From positions 91,560,001 through 91,624,000 of the forward strand of contig NC_133157.1 of the NCBI RefSeq assembly GCF_040802235.1: DNA of 64,000 bases, read 5' to 3'. Of this stretch, positions 11,341-22,302 are shown piece by piece. A model generated the notes under the pieces. The model did no database searches. It saw nothing but the letters and a program-made list of their open reading frames with translations, and was not told the origin of the DNA. The stretch's first letter is position 1; each line of letters opens with the position of its first letter. The position numbers and the translations under genes were made by a program. Origin of the DNA: Manis javanica (Eukaryota; Chordata; Mammalia; Pholidota; Manidae).

Positions 11341-11887
11341 TGCCGGGGTTCTTGTTCACGGAGTCGAAGAATGAACTTCCCAAACAGTCGAGGAAGGAGA
11401 GCAAGGCAGAGGCTTTTATTTAGAGAGAAAGTGAAAGACAGAGAGAGCTCCTGGCTCAAGCCAGGAGGGGACAAGAGAGCCCGGCGTGGTGCGTTGTCTA
11501 GGGGTTTTATAGGCAGTTGAGAGCCAAGAGCTTCCGATGTACACCTGCTAAGTGGTTCCAAATACCTCATTGTTTCTTTTACAAGAATTTTACTGCTCTG
11601 ATTTCCTCCCAGGATAGCAGCTTCCTGGTCTGGGAGCGTATCACTTAAGACTGTCTGCTTTGCTCCCAAGGTGGGCTGAGTTATTATCTGTTTGTTAAGA
11701 AACTTTTTTTAACTAATTAGGTTTTAAGATGGAATCCTTCCCGTTTCTACTATGTTGTTTTGGGCTCCCTTGCTACATTGCCTAAGTTGCAACAAACCTT
11801 CGTTTAGGGCTAGAGGAAGAAAAGCAGCACTTGGGTAAAGTTAGAAAAATAAGCTGGGCCTCCCAGTAGGCCAAAGCAAATCCCACA
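11341..11887 (-). mobile_element. Solo-type LTR, copy A of a three-copy family
   Basis: On the - strand it starts TGTGGGATTTGCTTTGG and ends GAACCCCGGCA. The same sequence, diverged, recurs at about 21660-22302 (copy B, -) and 34496-35223 (copy C, +). Shared landmarks include aatttactgctctgatttc and gtgggctgagttattatctg. It ends about 150 bp before the SGSM1 CpG island. No target duplication was recognised. Confidence 0.75.
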
Positions 11888-12256
11888 ACGGATTGTCTTG
11901 CTTTGTTTTTTCCAGAGGCCCTCACCCTGCTCTGTCTGGCCCATGGTCCCTGTCTCATCAGCAGGAGCCCCTCCCGCCTGCCGCTTCCTCAGCCTGGCAA
12001 CCAGCAGACACCGAATGCCTGGGGCTGTCCTTTCCTGCGCAACCAAAGGGGGTGGTACGTGCAGTGTGCGGGGCTCCAGGCTTGGCCCCGGCGCTGCGCG
12101 CGCGGAAGCGAAGGCGCACGCGAGGGCCAGAGGGGGGGAGTGTCCCGCGGCCCCGGCGGCCTGGCGGAGGGGCGGGGCGGCGCGCGGGTCTGACGTCGGC
12201 GTCCCCGGCCGTCCTTGCTCTCGGCCCCGCCCCGCCGCGGCTGCAGCCACCCGGCA

Positions 12257-12275
12257 ATGGCTTCGGGCCCCGCAG
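12257..12275 (+). pseudogene. SGSM1: SGSM1 exon 1, coding part
   Basis: ATG at 12257 opens MASGPA and the exon ends at a good donor (CGCAG|gtaagc). The start matches the usual SGSM1 N-terminus and sits inside the CpG island. Confidence 0.8.
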
Positions 12276-12369
12276 GTAAGCGGGCGCGGGCGCGGGGCGG
12301 CTGGAGAGCAGCCCCGGGCCCCCGCCCCAGCCCTCGGCTGACCGGCCGCCCTGGCATCTTGTTCCACGG

Positions 12370-12413
12370 AGGCGGAGACGTGACAGAGGCTGCTACGCAC
12401 CATCAAGAAGGAG
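12370..12413 (+). pseudogene. SGSM1: SGSM1 exon 2, acceptor lost and stop codon
   Basis: Joined to exon 1 it reads EAET, a TGA at 12381-12383, then QRLLRTIKKE and a donor gtgggt. The stop sits where the family has Arg, so CGA to TGA is likely. The two bases before the exon are GG (ccacgg), so the AG acceptor is lost. The nearest AG, 2 nt further in, would shift the frame. Confidence 0.8.
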
Positions 12414-13129
12414 GTGGGTGCTGGGGCAGGGGCGCGACCCCCAGGGAAGGCGGTGGCCGCGGCCACCCGGGCCGAGAGTCAGTAAGGGGGGCGTGGCCAC
12501 TGGCGGCGCGGCCACCTCGGGTGCGGGGCTCACCTGGGTGGGTATTTACCTACCGCAGGGCTGGAGGAGGGTGAGTTTGGGAGTGGAAGCCTTAGGCATG
12601 GCGGGTGGGGCACACTTGGATGAGTCTGGGTAGGTACCCCTTTTGTGGGAGAGCCAGTGGTTGGGTGTCACTGAAGTGAGACAAGCCCCTGAGGGGCTGA
12701 CACAGCGTCCCGGGGGTGGGGTGGGGCTGGAGGGGGCTGCAGAAGGAGGACCAGACTTCAGGAAAGGGGTAAGATTCACCTGGGGGAGAAAAAGCCCCTA
12801 CCCCTACCCCCACTCTGCCCCCAAATTCTTGGTGCTCCGAGACACCCCCTAAAGCCAGGGGACTCCTTCCCTGAGAGGCCTGGGTCAGCGAGTTATCTTA
12901 TTTGTGAGTATGTGCCTGCACTCTCCTGGCAGGCAGGGTCCCCTCACCCTACACCCACCCCACACATGCAGGAGGGTGACTGACAGGTTCAGCTGCCCCT
13001 CTCGCCCTTCCTTCACCCTTCCAGGGGCCAGCTAGGAGCCCAGTGTAGCCTTTAGAGATAATAGCCCGTGACTTACCGTAGAGGGGGAGAATCTATAGTG
13101 ATGGGTGTCTGGGAACACGAGATGCCTGA

Positions 13130-13365
13130 AATCCGTGTGTACGTGTGTGCACGCACCTCTGTGGGTGAGAACATGCGGCTGTGTGTGCATCTTCGAATAT
13201 CTGTGCATTTGGAGAATCTAAGTGTGTATGTGTTGTGTGTGCATGGTTCTGTGTGTCAGTGTGTTTATCTGTTATTGTGAATATGATGTGTGTTTGTGTG
13301 ATGCTGGAATCTGTGCAAATGAGACTCTGTGTGTGTGTGCATGTCTGTGTATGTGTGTTTATGGC
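13130..13365 (+). repeat. Imperfect TG-rich low-complexity tract
   Basis: Alternating tg and gtgt units interspersed with other bases. The Cys- and Val-rich open frames across it are products of the repeat. Confidence 0.8.
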
Positions 13366-16300
13366 CCTTTTCATGTCACCCCACATCCCTCAACCTGGGA
13401 CCCCATTACTGCTGAGCCTGCATCACCTCTGTACTTGCTGTTCCTTTGCCCGAGACTGCAACGGCCACAGGCCTTTGGGGCTGGCCTGATTCCTGTGCGT
13501 CTGTGTGTGTTGATGGTGTCAGCATCTGGTGTCAGCATCTGGTGTCAGAGCTGAGCACCAAGAAACCCTTCTGCTCATGGTGGCAGAAAGCCACCAAGGG
13601 CACCCTTGATGCCAGGACCTGTTGCTGCCCCTCCCTCCTTGGGGAGCAGCGGTATGTGTCCGTGTGTGCGGCATGTCCCATGTTGGTTAAACAGTCAGCT
13701 CCAGGGCTGGGTGCATGTTCTGGCATTTATGAATAAGGAGACATGCAGGATACATGGAATCCCTCAGAAAGGCCCAGAACTTTTCAGCTCTGTCCTAGTA
13801 GAGACCCCTGTGGGGACCTGAAGGTAGCTCTGTATAGACCCTCTTTCTAAGAAAACCTACAGACCCCACAACATTCTGATGATTATTTTGACGGAGGGTG
13901 TATACAGACACCCACCCCTAAAGCCTTCAGGTTAAAAGTTTTTGTTCATTGTTTAACCAAACCTAGATAGAATATGTGCTCTCCAGATGCTTTCACCTGG
14001 TATGGCTGTGTTTTTAAGGACATGGTTGGTTGGTTCAGCTGGAAGGGGAACTTTAGGCAGAAGAGCATGTGAGCAACATCTGGGGAGGGCAGTGCTTCCT
14101 GCCTCTGGGCAGGGCTCCCACTGGACCCCTGGTCCCAGCTCTGCCACCAGCTCCCTCAGTGTCCTGGAAAAGTCCCCCTCTCAAGGACTCAGTTTCTACA
14201 TCTAGGGAGGAAAGCGTGGGTCCAGTGTCCTTGGAGGTTCCATTCATGTCAGCCAGGCTGTGGGGAAAACCTTGCCCCTAGTGGTCAACAGTCTGGGTGG
14301 TCTTGGCTGGGAGCAGCTGAGTTTGGGGCTTGGAATGAACTTTCTGCCTGGCTCAAGACTGAGGCCATCTCCATATCAGAGGGACCTCTTGACATCCTGT
14401 ATGGTGCCTGACTTGGAGGGCAGCCCTAGAACCTTGCAGGTGTGCCCACTGACCCCAGGTCTGCAATCAGAAAGCAGGACTTACAGTTACAAGTTTCAGC
14501 TGTTTCTAAATTCTGCATTTCTTGGGGCACATTATTTTAGTCATCAGAGCCTCCATTTACTGGGAGCTACTCTGTGCCAGGTGTGCCCTGCATGCACAGT
14601 ACCTTTATGAAGTGAGTAAGATGGTCCCCATGTTATAGACAAAGAAACTGAAGCTAGGAGAGGAGGACCGAGTTACTCAAGAGCATACAAGCAAGAAGGG
14701 GCAGAGCCAGGGACTTGCCCCAGGTCTGCCTGACATCAGGACCAGGCTCATACCCTTCTGTAGCATTCCCATCCCCGTCTTCTCAGCGCCATAATCTCGG
14801 CATGTGTGGGTGGTACAATTTCCATGGTACAAATGAGAAACTGGCCCAGAGAGAATAAGTGATGTCTCAGAGGCACAAAAGCATGGAAGGGAAAGAGGTT
14901 CAGCTCTTCTGTGAGGTTCCTGTTCAGCATGGGTGCCCCTAAGGACCTCGCAACAAGCTGTGCCCCTGCAGCAGACCTCTCCTTTCTTTCTTCTGCTCAC
15001 CTCTTTGGGGAGCATCTCCTCCCCAGATCAGAGAGCCAGCCTCCAGTGGAATGGCAAAAGGAAGCTCTTTGCCTAGAAGTCTGGGATTTGGGCAGATCTT
15101 CCTTCTCTGCATCCTCTGTGTTCAAGGAGCCAGGGCCCTACCTGTTGCAGCCACACCCAGGGGCTCCTCCCATCTGTCTTTCTGGAAGGGGTGGCTTAAC
15201 AATCAGTTTCTGTAGATAAGCCAGGCATGTGTGCAGGCTTTAGCTGAGCCTCTGCACCCACAAAGGCCGCAGAGGCTGTGGAGCAGGAAGCTCTGTCCAG
15301 TGCAACTCAGGGTGCCAGTGTGACCAGCACTGTGGAGCAGGCCAGGGGGGAGCTCTGGGCTGGGTTCAGTCCCCGTGCATGTACTTTCTGAAGGGCATCT
15401 GTGTGCCAGACACTGGGCTGGGCTCTGTGGCTATAGCCGTGAACAGGGTAGGCCCTACCTTCTTGAGGCTGACATTCCACTATGGTAGACGGACCCTGAC
15501 AGACATCTGAGTGTAATTAAAAGGGATAATTACAGGCTGTGCACTGAGGTCTGAAGGAGAGCCACCTGGCACCACAAGAACACATTACAAGGAGAAGTAA
15601 ATGCATGTAGGTGGCCCAAGAAGGCTTCCTGGAGGAGGTGATGGCTAAGAAGAGAAGTAAAGGATGAGTAGGTCATTTAGGTCAAAGTATATGGTAGGAA
15701 GAGACATGAACACCATTCCTGGCAGGAAATGCAAAGACTTGGTGACTAGATGGGGCACATGAACTTGAGGAATGGGAGGACTCAAAAGTGCTTGGAGTAC
15801 AGAGAGAAAGGAGAAGGGTGCCCTGTGCAGGGGGGCAGAGCATGTGGTCCTATCCTAACAGCAAAGGGGAACAGAGTTGGGAGGACAAGAGGAATATGGG
15901 AAAAAGAGGGTGGGGCTGGAATTGATTGCTTGTAAATTGTACAATTTTGGACAAGCATCTTCTTTACCTTGGGTCTCAGTTTATTCATAATGGGGATGAA
16001 AATTACTCACCTGTCAGAAAAAAGCACATGAAAACACCCACCATGTTAGCCTGAGCTTCCTCAGGGCCAGCAGCTTATTTTTTCTATCTCCCCAGTCCCA
16101 CCAAGGGAAAGCTGGAGACCGTGTCCTCATCATGACTTGCTCCAGTTAAACCCAACCAGCTTTACCCTGGCTTCTTCCTGGCTTGGCTCACCCTCCACCC
16201 CTTGCAAGCCCTCCTTTTCCCTCCTCCCCCGCGTCCACCTCTTAGTTTTGTTTTGCTTCCCAGAGCTAGCAGGGACTGGCTTCCTATTCCCATGACAACT

Positions 16301-16744
16301 GCCATTAAATGAACCGCCATGTGACACAAGTTGAGAATGGAAGCAGAGTGACTAGCAGCCTTGTTTTGCTGCCTCTGGCTAAGCCTGGGAGGCGTCTTAA
16401 TTGGAGGGGAGAAGGCAGGGGCTTCTGGGTGGGAGGAGAGACCCCCAGGAAGGAGGCAGGGGGAGGAGGACGGTGCTGGAGAGGCGTCTGTGTTGGCTCT
16501 GCAAATGGAGCTGGTGTAAGGGCCCTGATGGAGAGAGCTGTCCTCACAGTGACTGTGGGCGTGTTTGGGGAGCTGAGCCTCCCAGGCCCTGGGTGGGAGG
16601 CAGTGGGACGGGAAAGGAGGGCAGGACTTGCTAGGAAGCTTATAAGCGGTGAAAGAAACAAGTGATGGCACCACTGGGACCCCATGATGCTTCCACTCCA
16701 AACCCAGAGGTTTTTAATGAGGGAGAAGTTTTGCCCCCCAGGTA

Positions 16745-16980
16745 GGGTTGCCAGATAGCATACAGGTGGCACAAATTCAAATTTCAGATAAACAGTGAAT
16801 AGTATAGGCATGTATTGCCAAATCAGGCTGCCCTACCTCAGGGGACATTTGGCAATGTCTGGAGACGTATTTACGGTTGTTGCAACTGGGGGTATGCTAC
16901 TCTCCTCTGGTGGGGAGAGGCCTGGGATGCTGCACAACCTGCAATGCAAAGGACCTCCTCCCCTGCCCCCCGGCAACCAA
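16745..16980. repeat. Probable non-autonomous DNA transposon fossil
   Basis: Wording such as ggggacatttggcaatgtct and gagaggcctgggatgctgc is that of a common mammalian DNA-element fossil. I cannot name the subfamily. Confidence 0.4.
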
Positions 16981-17869
16981 AAGAAGCATCCAGTCTGGAA
17001 TGGCACTACTGTTGAGGTGGAGAAACCTCTGTGCCAGGCACTGTACCAGTGTTCCCCAAGCACTACCTCCTTCATGGTTCATAGTCCTACTGCGGAGAAT
17101 TATTATCTTCACTTAAGAAATGAACTGGAGGCACAGAAAATGTTAAGCAGCTCTCTTGAAGGTCACACAGCCTGTTCATGGAGGAGCCAGTGTCCTACAG
17201 TTTAACTCAGTTCTGACACTGTCTACCTGGAGGTAGCATCAGATCCCACAGGTTAAGGGCTTAGTCCCACAAGACTGCCCTCCACTTCAGATGCCAATTG
17301 CAATCCCAGGTTGTCACCTACACTTCTGACAACAGGTTATATATAGGTTTCCTGCAACCCCCTTCTTGGGTTCGATAATATGCTAGAATGGCTCACAGAA
17401 TGCAGGGAGACACTTAGGTTTATCAGTTCATTATAAAAGGATATGATAAAGCATACAGGTGAACATGCAGATGGAAGAGATGGGTAGGACAAGGGGTGTG
17501 GTGCTTCCGTGCCCTCTCCAGTTGTGTGCCCCTCCCAGCACCTCTGTGGTCAGCAACCTGGAACTCTCCAAACTCCATCCTTTTGGGGTTTTTATGGAGG
17601 CTTCATCATGTAGGTGTGCTGTATCAGTTCAATCTCCAGCTCTTCACCTCTTCCTTGAAGTCATGCAAGGGGGTCCATCTGACTGTCCCTAGCTTCTAGT
17701 CATGGCTTGGTGTTTCTGGAGACCAGCCCCTATCCTTAAAATGCTATCTAGGAGCCCACCATGAGTTTCCTCATGAGAATAAAAGATACTCCTATCACCC
17801 AGGAACTTACAGGGAAATTAGGAGCTCTGTCAGGAACCCAATACAGAAACCAATATATGTGTTTTCTAT

Positions 17870-18090
17870 TATTTCTCAGTAAGCGAACTACTGCCCAAGG
17901 GCCAAATCTGAACCTCCACTTATTTTTGTAAATAAAGCTTTATTGTAACAGCCACATCCTTACATATTGCACATGGCTGCTCTTGTGCATTACAAGGGTG
18001 GAGTGGAATAGTTGAGACAGAGACTAAATGGCCAGTAAAGCCAACAATACTATCTAGACCTTTACAGAAAAATTTTGAAGATCCTTACCC
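17870..18090. repeat. hAT-Charlie-like fossil
   Basis: taaataaagctttattgtaa, then a sequence ending in acctttacagaaaaattt, resembles a common hAT-derived repeat. A second piece of the same kind lies at about 37605-37825. Confidence 0.5.
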
Positions 18091-18162
18091 TTGTACTTTG
18101 AAGTCTGAAGTCCTGCGTGCCAGGCCTGCCCCTGGAACTTCCTCTGTTCTGACTTGGAGAAA

Positions 18163-18524
18163 TGTCTTAGTCCACTGGGGGGGCTGTAACAAAACTATCA
18201 TAGACTGAGTGGCTTAAACAAACATCTAACAAACATTTATTTCTCACAGTTCTGGAGGCTGGGAGGTCCAAGATAAGATGGCAGGTTCAGTGTCTGCTAG
18301 GAACCTACTTCCTGGTTCATAGATGGCCATCCTCTCCCTGTGTCTTGTGCGGCAGAAGGGGACTCTCTGGTCTCCTTAATAAGGATACTAATCCCATTGA
18401 TGATGGCTCCACCCTCATGACCTAATTTTCTCCCAAAGGCCCCACCTCCTCATACCTTGACATTGGATATTAGGATTTCAACATTTGAAAATGTGGGGGA
18501 ACATAAATATTCAGTCCATTGCAA
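18163..18524 (-). mobile_element. MaLR-type LTR (MST/MLT1-like)
   Basis: tgtcttagtccactggggg to attcagtccattgcaa, with the block ggctccaccctcatgaccta. It reads as a mammalian-apparent LTR retrotransposon LTR in antisense. Confidence 0.75.
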
Positions 18525-18589
18525 GGGTTGTCCCCCCTGAGTCTCAGTTTCCTCCTCTGTAAATGGGGAGAGTTGATTTCTGTGTATGG

Positions 18590-21085
18590 TGTAAAGTACG
18601 AGTGCAACTTCATTCATTTGCATGTGAATATCCAGTTTTCCCAGCACCATTTGTGAAGGGATGCCTTTCCATTTACTTCTGTTGTTTTAAATTTCTCTCA
18701 GCAATGTGTTGAGTTTCAGTATACAAGTCTTTCACTTGGTTGGTTATGTTTATACCTAAGTGTTTTCAATATACAAGTCCTGTCCCCACTGAATGATCTT
18801 GGCACCCTTGTTGAAATCATTTTACAGTACATGTGAGGGTTTCTTTCTGGGCTTTCTATTCTGTTCCATTTGTTATATGTCTGCCTTTATGCCAGTACCA
18901 CATTATTTTTCTTACTTTTTTGTAATAAGTTTTGAAGTCAGGAAGGATGACTTTGTTCTTCTTTTTCAAGATTGTTTTGCTTATTTCAGGTCCCTGAGAT
19001 TCCATATGAATTTTAGGGTAGATCTTGTTTCTGCAAACAAAACAAAACAAACAAAACCGCTATTGGGATTTTGATAGGAATTACATTAAATCTATAGATT
19101 GTTTTGGGTTTTGTTAACATGTTAACTATATTGTCTTCCAATCTGTGAACAATGTGGGATGCCTTTCCATTTATTTATGTTGTTTTAAATTTCTCTCAGG
19201 AATGTATTGAGTTTTCAGTATACAAGTCTTTCACTTTGTTGGTTATGTTTATGACTAAGTGTTTTCAATATACAAGTCTTTCACCTCCTTAGTCAAGTTT
19301 ATTCTGAAGTGTTTTATTCTTTTTGATGATATTGTAAATGAAATTTTTAAAAATTTCCTTTTTGGATTATTCATTTTTAGTGTTTATAAATACAACTGAT
19401 TTTTCTGTGTCGATTTTGTGTTTTGCCATTTTGCTGAGTTTGTTTATTAGTGCTAAGTTTTTTTATGGAACCCTTAGGGTTTTTTATAGATAAGATCATG
19501 TCATCTGTGAGCAGATACTTTTACTTATTCCTTTCTGATTTGTTTTTCTTTTTATTTCCTTTCCTTGCCTAATTTATCTAATCCTTTATCTAACTAGAAC
19601 TTCAAGTGCTATGTTAAATTAAAGAGTGGGCATCTTTGTTTTCTTCTCTGATCTGAGAAGAAAAACTTTCAGTCTTTCACCCTTGAATAAGATGGTAACT
19701 TGGGGTTTTTCATATAATGATTTTTATTACAGAGGTAATTTCCTTCTGTTTTTAATTTGGTGAGTGTTTTTATGATGAAAAGATGCTGAATTTTGTTATT
19801 ATTTTTCTGCCTCAACTAAAATGATTATGTGGTCTTACTTTCTTCATTATGTTAATGTGGTATATTACATGGGTTGATTTTTATCTGTTGAGCCATCCTT
19901 GCATGTTAGCAATAAATGCCAGTTGGTCATGGTTACAGTCCTTTTGCTATGCTGCTGAATTCTGCTTGCTTGTGTTCTGTTGAAATTTTTGCATCAGTAT
20001 TCCTTGGAGGTATTGGTCTGTATAGTTTTTCTGTAATGTTTTGTCTGGCTTTGGTTTCAAGATGATGTTGGCCTCATAAAATGAGTTTGAAAGTATTCCC
20101 TTCTGTTCAATTTTTTTTAAGTGTTTGAGAAGGGTTGGTTAATTCTTAGGTGTTTGACAGAATTCTCCAGTGAAGCCATCTGTCTGGTCTTGAGCTTTTC
20201 TTTTTGAGGACATTTTAGATTACTGATTCAGTCCCTTTGCTACTTATAAGTCTGTTCAGATTTTGGTAGATTACATGTTTTAGGAATTTATTTTATTTAG
20301 GATATCCAATTTATTGGCATGCAGCTGTTTATAGTATTCTCTTAAGAGCCTTTTTATTTCTATAGCATATGTTGGATTGTCTCCTACAGTTCTGATTTTA
20401 GTTATTTGAGTCTTTATTTCTCAGTCTAGTTGAAAGTTTGTCAATTTTTCTAATCTTTTTTGGAGAACAACTCTTGGTTTTGTTGACTTTTTTCTATTGT
20501 ATTTGTTTTGTTTATCTCTGCTCTGATGTTTCCTTCTTTCTGCTAGCTTTGGTTTGTTCTTAGTTTAAAAAGTCCCTTAAGGTTATAAAGTCAGATTGTT
20601 GATTTGAGATCTTTCTTCTTTTAACATAAGCATTTCCAGCTGCATGTTTCCCTCTTAGCACTGTTTATGTTACATCCCATTGTTTTTACTATGTTGTTTT
20701 CATTTTCCTCAAGATATTTGCTAATTTTTCCTGTTATTTCTTCTTTGACCCATAGGTTGGTTGTTCAGAGAGTGTGTTAATTTCCACTATGCTGTTGATT
20801 TCTAGTTTTACTCCATTGTGATCAGAAAAGAAACTTTGTATGAATTTGGCCTTTTAAAATGTTATTGAGACTTGTTTTGTTTCCTAACATATGCTCTATA
20901 CTGAAGAATGTTCTGTGTGACTTGAGAAAAATGTGTATTCCCCTGGTGTTGGGTGGAGGGTTCTATGCAGTCTCTTGGGCCCAGGTGGTCTATAATGCTG
21001 TAGTCCTCTGTTTCCCTGTTGATCTTCTGTCTGGTTGTTCTGTTGACTTAGCCTTTAACAAGATCCTTCTGGCCATGTTAAGATA
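18590..21085 (-). mobile_element. Old L1 ORF2 fragment, antisense
   Basis: On the - strand, RT thumb-like pieces can be read at 18856-19050 ([13 protein letters not shown], then [11 protein letters not shown]), and AT-rich sequence with ORF2 wording continues to about 21085. Heavily mutated. A local repeat of the start of this block occurs at about 18660-18780 and 19155-19290. Confidence 0.75.
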
Positions 21086-21659
21086 AGCCTCTAGGAGGCA
21101 AATACAGGGAGACAAGTGAGAGGTTACAGTGTTAATCCAAAACAGATGTGGCTCAGACCAGAGTCACTTGGACCAGAGAGGTACTGTTGGGGGGATGTCG
21201 GTTTGGAGATGCAGGGAAGTCAGAGTACAAGTTGAGGAAGGAATGCATTAAAGTGAGAGTGTTAGGGAATGACATAATAGAATAATAAAGGAAGTTCATG
21301 AACAGCTGCTCAGCATAGGGCTCCACCCCTGCTAACTCCTCAAGCCAGTGTTACCTGGCATCCAGTGTCTGCTTGGATCTGCATGGTGTGAGAACTGAGT
21401 CCCTACCACCCCAGAATTTGGGAGCTGCAGAGCACTGGATGGAGTGAGATTATGTTCTGCAAACTTCCTATAGGTAAAGAAAGAAGACTTTCAGGCAGGC
21501 TACTAAAGAGCATGACTGTAAGCTGCAGTTCCTGGTCACCTAGGCCAAGGTAATTTGCAAGCCCAGATCTGAGCTCTCAGTAGCGCCTCCCTAGTTGGGA
21601 CAGAGAGTGAAGGTTTGAGCTGAAATTGAGCTGAATTAAAAAGCAAAGTAACAAGGACA

Positions 21660-22302
21660 CTTACACTGGAAAAGTGCAGAGACAAAACGTTGAAGTTGAA
21701 CAGTGAGAAGTTTATTTAAAGCAAAAAGGAGCTCACCGGGATAAGGGGTGTGTGTGGGCTGCCCCAGAGAAGAGGCGCTCCTAAAAGGTTGGTAAAAAGT
21801 TAAAGGTACGCACTTAGACAGTGCAGGCGACCTCAGAGAGAGGAACGCCCTGTAAGGTTGAGGGTTCCCTCTTTTAAGGATTTTTCAGAAATGTGACAAA
21901 GGGCTGGGGTTGCAGACTTGGTAAGTGGTCCCAGAATGTTAAAATGAACTTAACACAAGAAATTTACTGCTCTGATTTCTCCCTGAAATATGGAAGTCTT
22001 GGTCTGGGAGCTTTCAAACAAGACTGCCTGCCCTTACCCTGAAGTGGGCTGAGTTATTGTCTGTTAGCTAAAGAGTATGTTAAGAATCTTACTTCTTAAC
22101 TTCCTGGGTTTTAAAAGGGAATCTTATCTTTAAGATGGACTCTTTCTTGCTTTTACTATGTTGTTTATGGCTGGGCTTGCTTGCCATATATTGCCCAGGT
22201 TGTAAATTACTTGATTAGGGGCTGGAGGAGAAAAAAACAGCATATAGGTCAAGTTAAAGAATAAGCTGGGGTTTTTTAGGAGGCTAAAGTAAATCTTAAA
22301 AT
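21660..22302 (-). mobile_element. Solo-type LTR, copy B of the three-copy family
   Basis: Shares blocks with 11341-11887: tttactgctctgatttctcc, gtgggctgagttattgtctg and ttactatgttgttt. More diverged than copies A and C, and its boundaries are approximate. Confidence 0.65.

Larger units (their letters stand above)
12040..12560. promoter_or_regulatory. SGSM1: CpG-island promoter of SGSM1
   Basis: GC- and CpG-dense DNA around the first exon. It contains GC boxes (ggggcggggcgg at 12169-12180) and a CRE-like TGACGTC at 12191-12197, with no obvious TATA box. High CpG density suggests the promoter is still unmethylated in the germline, although the coding part is broken. Confidence 0.8.

Noticed and set aside
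11810-12466. 218-codon open frame on the - strand over the CpG island
   Set aside because: Arises from GC-rich composition with few stops; low-complexity Ala/Pro/Arg content and no domain. Several overlapping frames there are equally open.
13068-13554. Cys/Val-rich frames in the TG tract
   Set aside because: Products of the repeat.
16162-16811. Overlapping frames of 168-179 codons on the - strand
   Set aside because: Intron sequence with MIR-like pieces; no start context, splice pattern or known domain.
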